Virus record (IMG/VR): IMGVR_UViG_3300032053_000335
Coordinates: 1 to 30,790 of that record
Length of the DNA: 30,790 nt
Strand: one strand, 5' to 3'
Source: a virus
Shown here: in pieces, positions 29,780 to 30,790 of the stretch
Numbering within the stretch: position 1 is the stretch's first letter
How the letters are laid out: every line of letters begins with the position of its first letter
Made by a program: the position numbers and the translations under genes
Notes under the pieces: model-generated
What the model was told of the DNA's origin: nothing
Seen by the model: the letters and a program-made list of their open reading frames with translations, nothing else
Database searches by the model: none

Positions 29780-30790
29780 TGGTTGTAGCTCCTGGATATT
29801 TCAAAGTTCCGATGCCTCCGTTCTCCAAGCCCCAGCCGGGGACAGGGATCAACTGGGACCACCCACTCTCCCAGGGCCTGGTGAGTTCATTCCCATTAAA
29901 TGAGATGAAGGGCACCACCCTCAAGAATTATGCTAATCCCGCCATGGATATGTGTTGGGATAGGGGAGCCACGGGGACTGTAGAACCCACCTGGATTACC
30001 CAATATAAAGTAAATGGGCTGAACTGGGGAACGCCTGCTTCCACCAGTCGTAGATTATATCTATCCAAGACCTCAGACGGCGACGGTACCGCTGGTAATC
30101 ACAATATCCTCCCATGGATAGATTTCACCAAGGGGTTGACGGTACATTTCTGGTGGAAAGTGGACCCACTCACATTAGCAACCAATCTTCCAGGATTTTT
30201 TATTGGAGATGGAGCTGGGAACAACTTTATATCCTGCTACTTCCGAACGCACACAGGGGTGTGGACCCCCCAGATCAATGGATATGATGGAACGAATGTT
30301 CAATTGACGGCGTCCCAGTGGCCCTTCTGGCCTACCTTGGCTGACATCGCATTCGAGTATGTGATGTCTATAACTGCTAGTGGAACGTTGATTTGTGCAG
30401 ATTCATCGGGGGGATATTTTGAAGGATCCCGTGGAGCATTCAGTTACCCAGGAGGAGGTTTTACTCCGATTGTTTTGGCTACCTGGCCAGGGATGTTTAA
30501 CTCATCCTTCACGGCCTTCAAGGGAACCTTGTATTCCTTCCATGTGTGGAATCGGGGACTAGGCCCAAGAGAGATCAAGACCCTCATGCAGAATCCCCTC
30601 CAGATGTACAATATGATTTCCATGGGGGGGATTGCTGGAGAGCTTACATTCCAGCCTCCAAATGTCACATTAGTCGCCGTCCCAGATATCATCCTGCTGG
30701 GTCAGTCTTCCATACTGACTTGGGGATCCACCTACGCCACCACACTCACCATCGATAATGGGGTGGGAGTCGTGGCTCCTCCCTCGGGGA
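29779..30790 (+). CDS. LamG-like tail/receptor-binding protein, partial at right end
   Basis: The frame opens at ATG 29779 (TAATG with the previous stop; weak AGGA upstream) and stays open to the last base, so 337 residues are visible and the C-terminus lies outside. About residues 25-270 form a concanavalin/LamG-type jelly roll: it starts SQGLVSSFPLNEMKGTTLKN, has the central ILPWIDFTKGLTVHFWWKVD and ends with the typical ALYNF-like AFKGTLYSFHVWNRGLGPRE-style strand before IKTLMQNPLQM. A second, Ig-like domain begins near residue 300: TLVAVPDIILLGQSSILTWG, then TLTIDNGVGVV. Such domains bind surface glycans; here they suggest a receptor-binding or tail-tip protein. Confidence 0.75.
   Translation, partial: MVVAPGYFKVPMPPFSKPQPGTGINWDHPLSQGLVSSFPLNEMKGTTLKNYANPAMDMCWDRGATGTVEPTWITQYKVNGLNWGTPASTSRRLYLSKTSDGDGTAGNHNILPWIDFTKGLTVHFWWKVDPLTLATNLPGFFIGDGAGNNFISCYFRTHTGVWTPQINGYDGTNVQLTASQWPFWPTLADIAFEYVMSITASGTLICADSSGGYFEGSRGAFSYPGGGFTPIVLATWPGMFNSSFTAFKGTLYSFHVWNRGLGPREIKTLMQNPLQMYNMISMGGIAGELTFQPPNVTLVAVPDIILLGQSSILTWGSTYATTLTIDNGVGVVAPPSG

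Noticed and set aside
1-30790. CRISPR array, insertion sequence or attachment site
   Set aside because: No repeat-spacer pattern, transposase or integrase gene, or tRNA-linked direct repeat was seen.

Overview
The window reads as part of a tailed double-stranded DNA bacteriophage genome (Caudoviricetes). The support is a collinear virion module on the + strand: a terminase large subunit with ATPase and nuclease motifs, a large portal-like protein, a scaffold-like protein, a major-capsid-like protein, a neck candidate, fibre-like proteins, an amidase lysin and large tail proteins. No tape-measure-like protein or tail sheath is visible. Together with the large portal and the 1117-residue nozzle-like tail protein this favours a short-tailed (podovirus-like) virion, but it is an inference because tail genes may continue past the right end. 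The host cannot be read from the sequence. Strong AGGAGG ribosome binding sites, sigma-70-like promoters and U-run terminators indicate a bacterial host. No integrase, repressor or DNA polymerase gene is in the window.

Layout. (1) Positions 1-430 hold no supportable gene; they carry GC-rich low-complexity DNA with G-quadruplex-type motifs on both strands. (2) Positions 431-686 carry three leftward tRNA genes: Glu(UUC), His(GUG), Gln(UUG). (3) A sigma-70-like promoter at 719-747 starts the rightward genes: a DUF3310 protein with a possible second start and a possible frameshifted C-terminus, a stand-alone RyR-domain protein and unknowns. (4) Positions 2552-9340 form the packaging module: small proteins, a TerS candidate, TerL, two zinc-binding proteins and the portal. 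(5) An initiator-type tRNA-fMet begins on the base after the portal stop codon. (6) Positions 9422-14816 are a glycan-modification cassette: promoter, terminator, two GT2 glycosyltransferases (one with a DnaJ-type zinc finger), a methyltransferase, a DegT-type sugar aminotransferase, a GNAT acetyltransferase, a GT-B glycosyltransferase, an exported small protein and a terminator. (7) Positions 14916-21193 are head and neck genes. (8) Positions 21221-30790 are fibre, lysis and tail genes; the last gene, a LamG-like receptor-binding candidate, runs off the window.

How it fits together. TerS, TerL and portal package DNA into a head built from the scaffold and capsid proteins; small accessory and neck proteins close it, and the tail, fibre and LamG proteins recognise the host. 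The inserted sugar cassette has the parts to make and transfer a modified amino sugar, which could decorate the virion or remodel the host surface. The cassette with intrinsic terminators on both sides, the phage initiator tRNA and the duplicated gene start around the amidase are the most unusual points.
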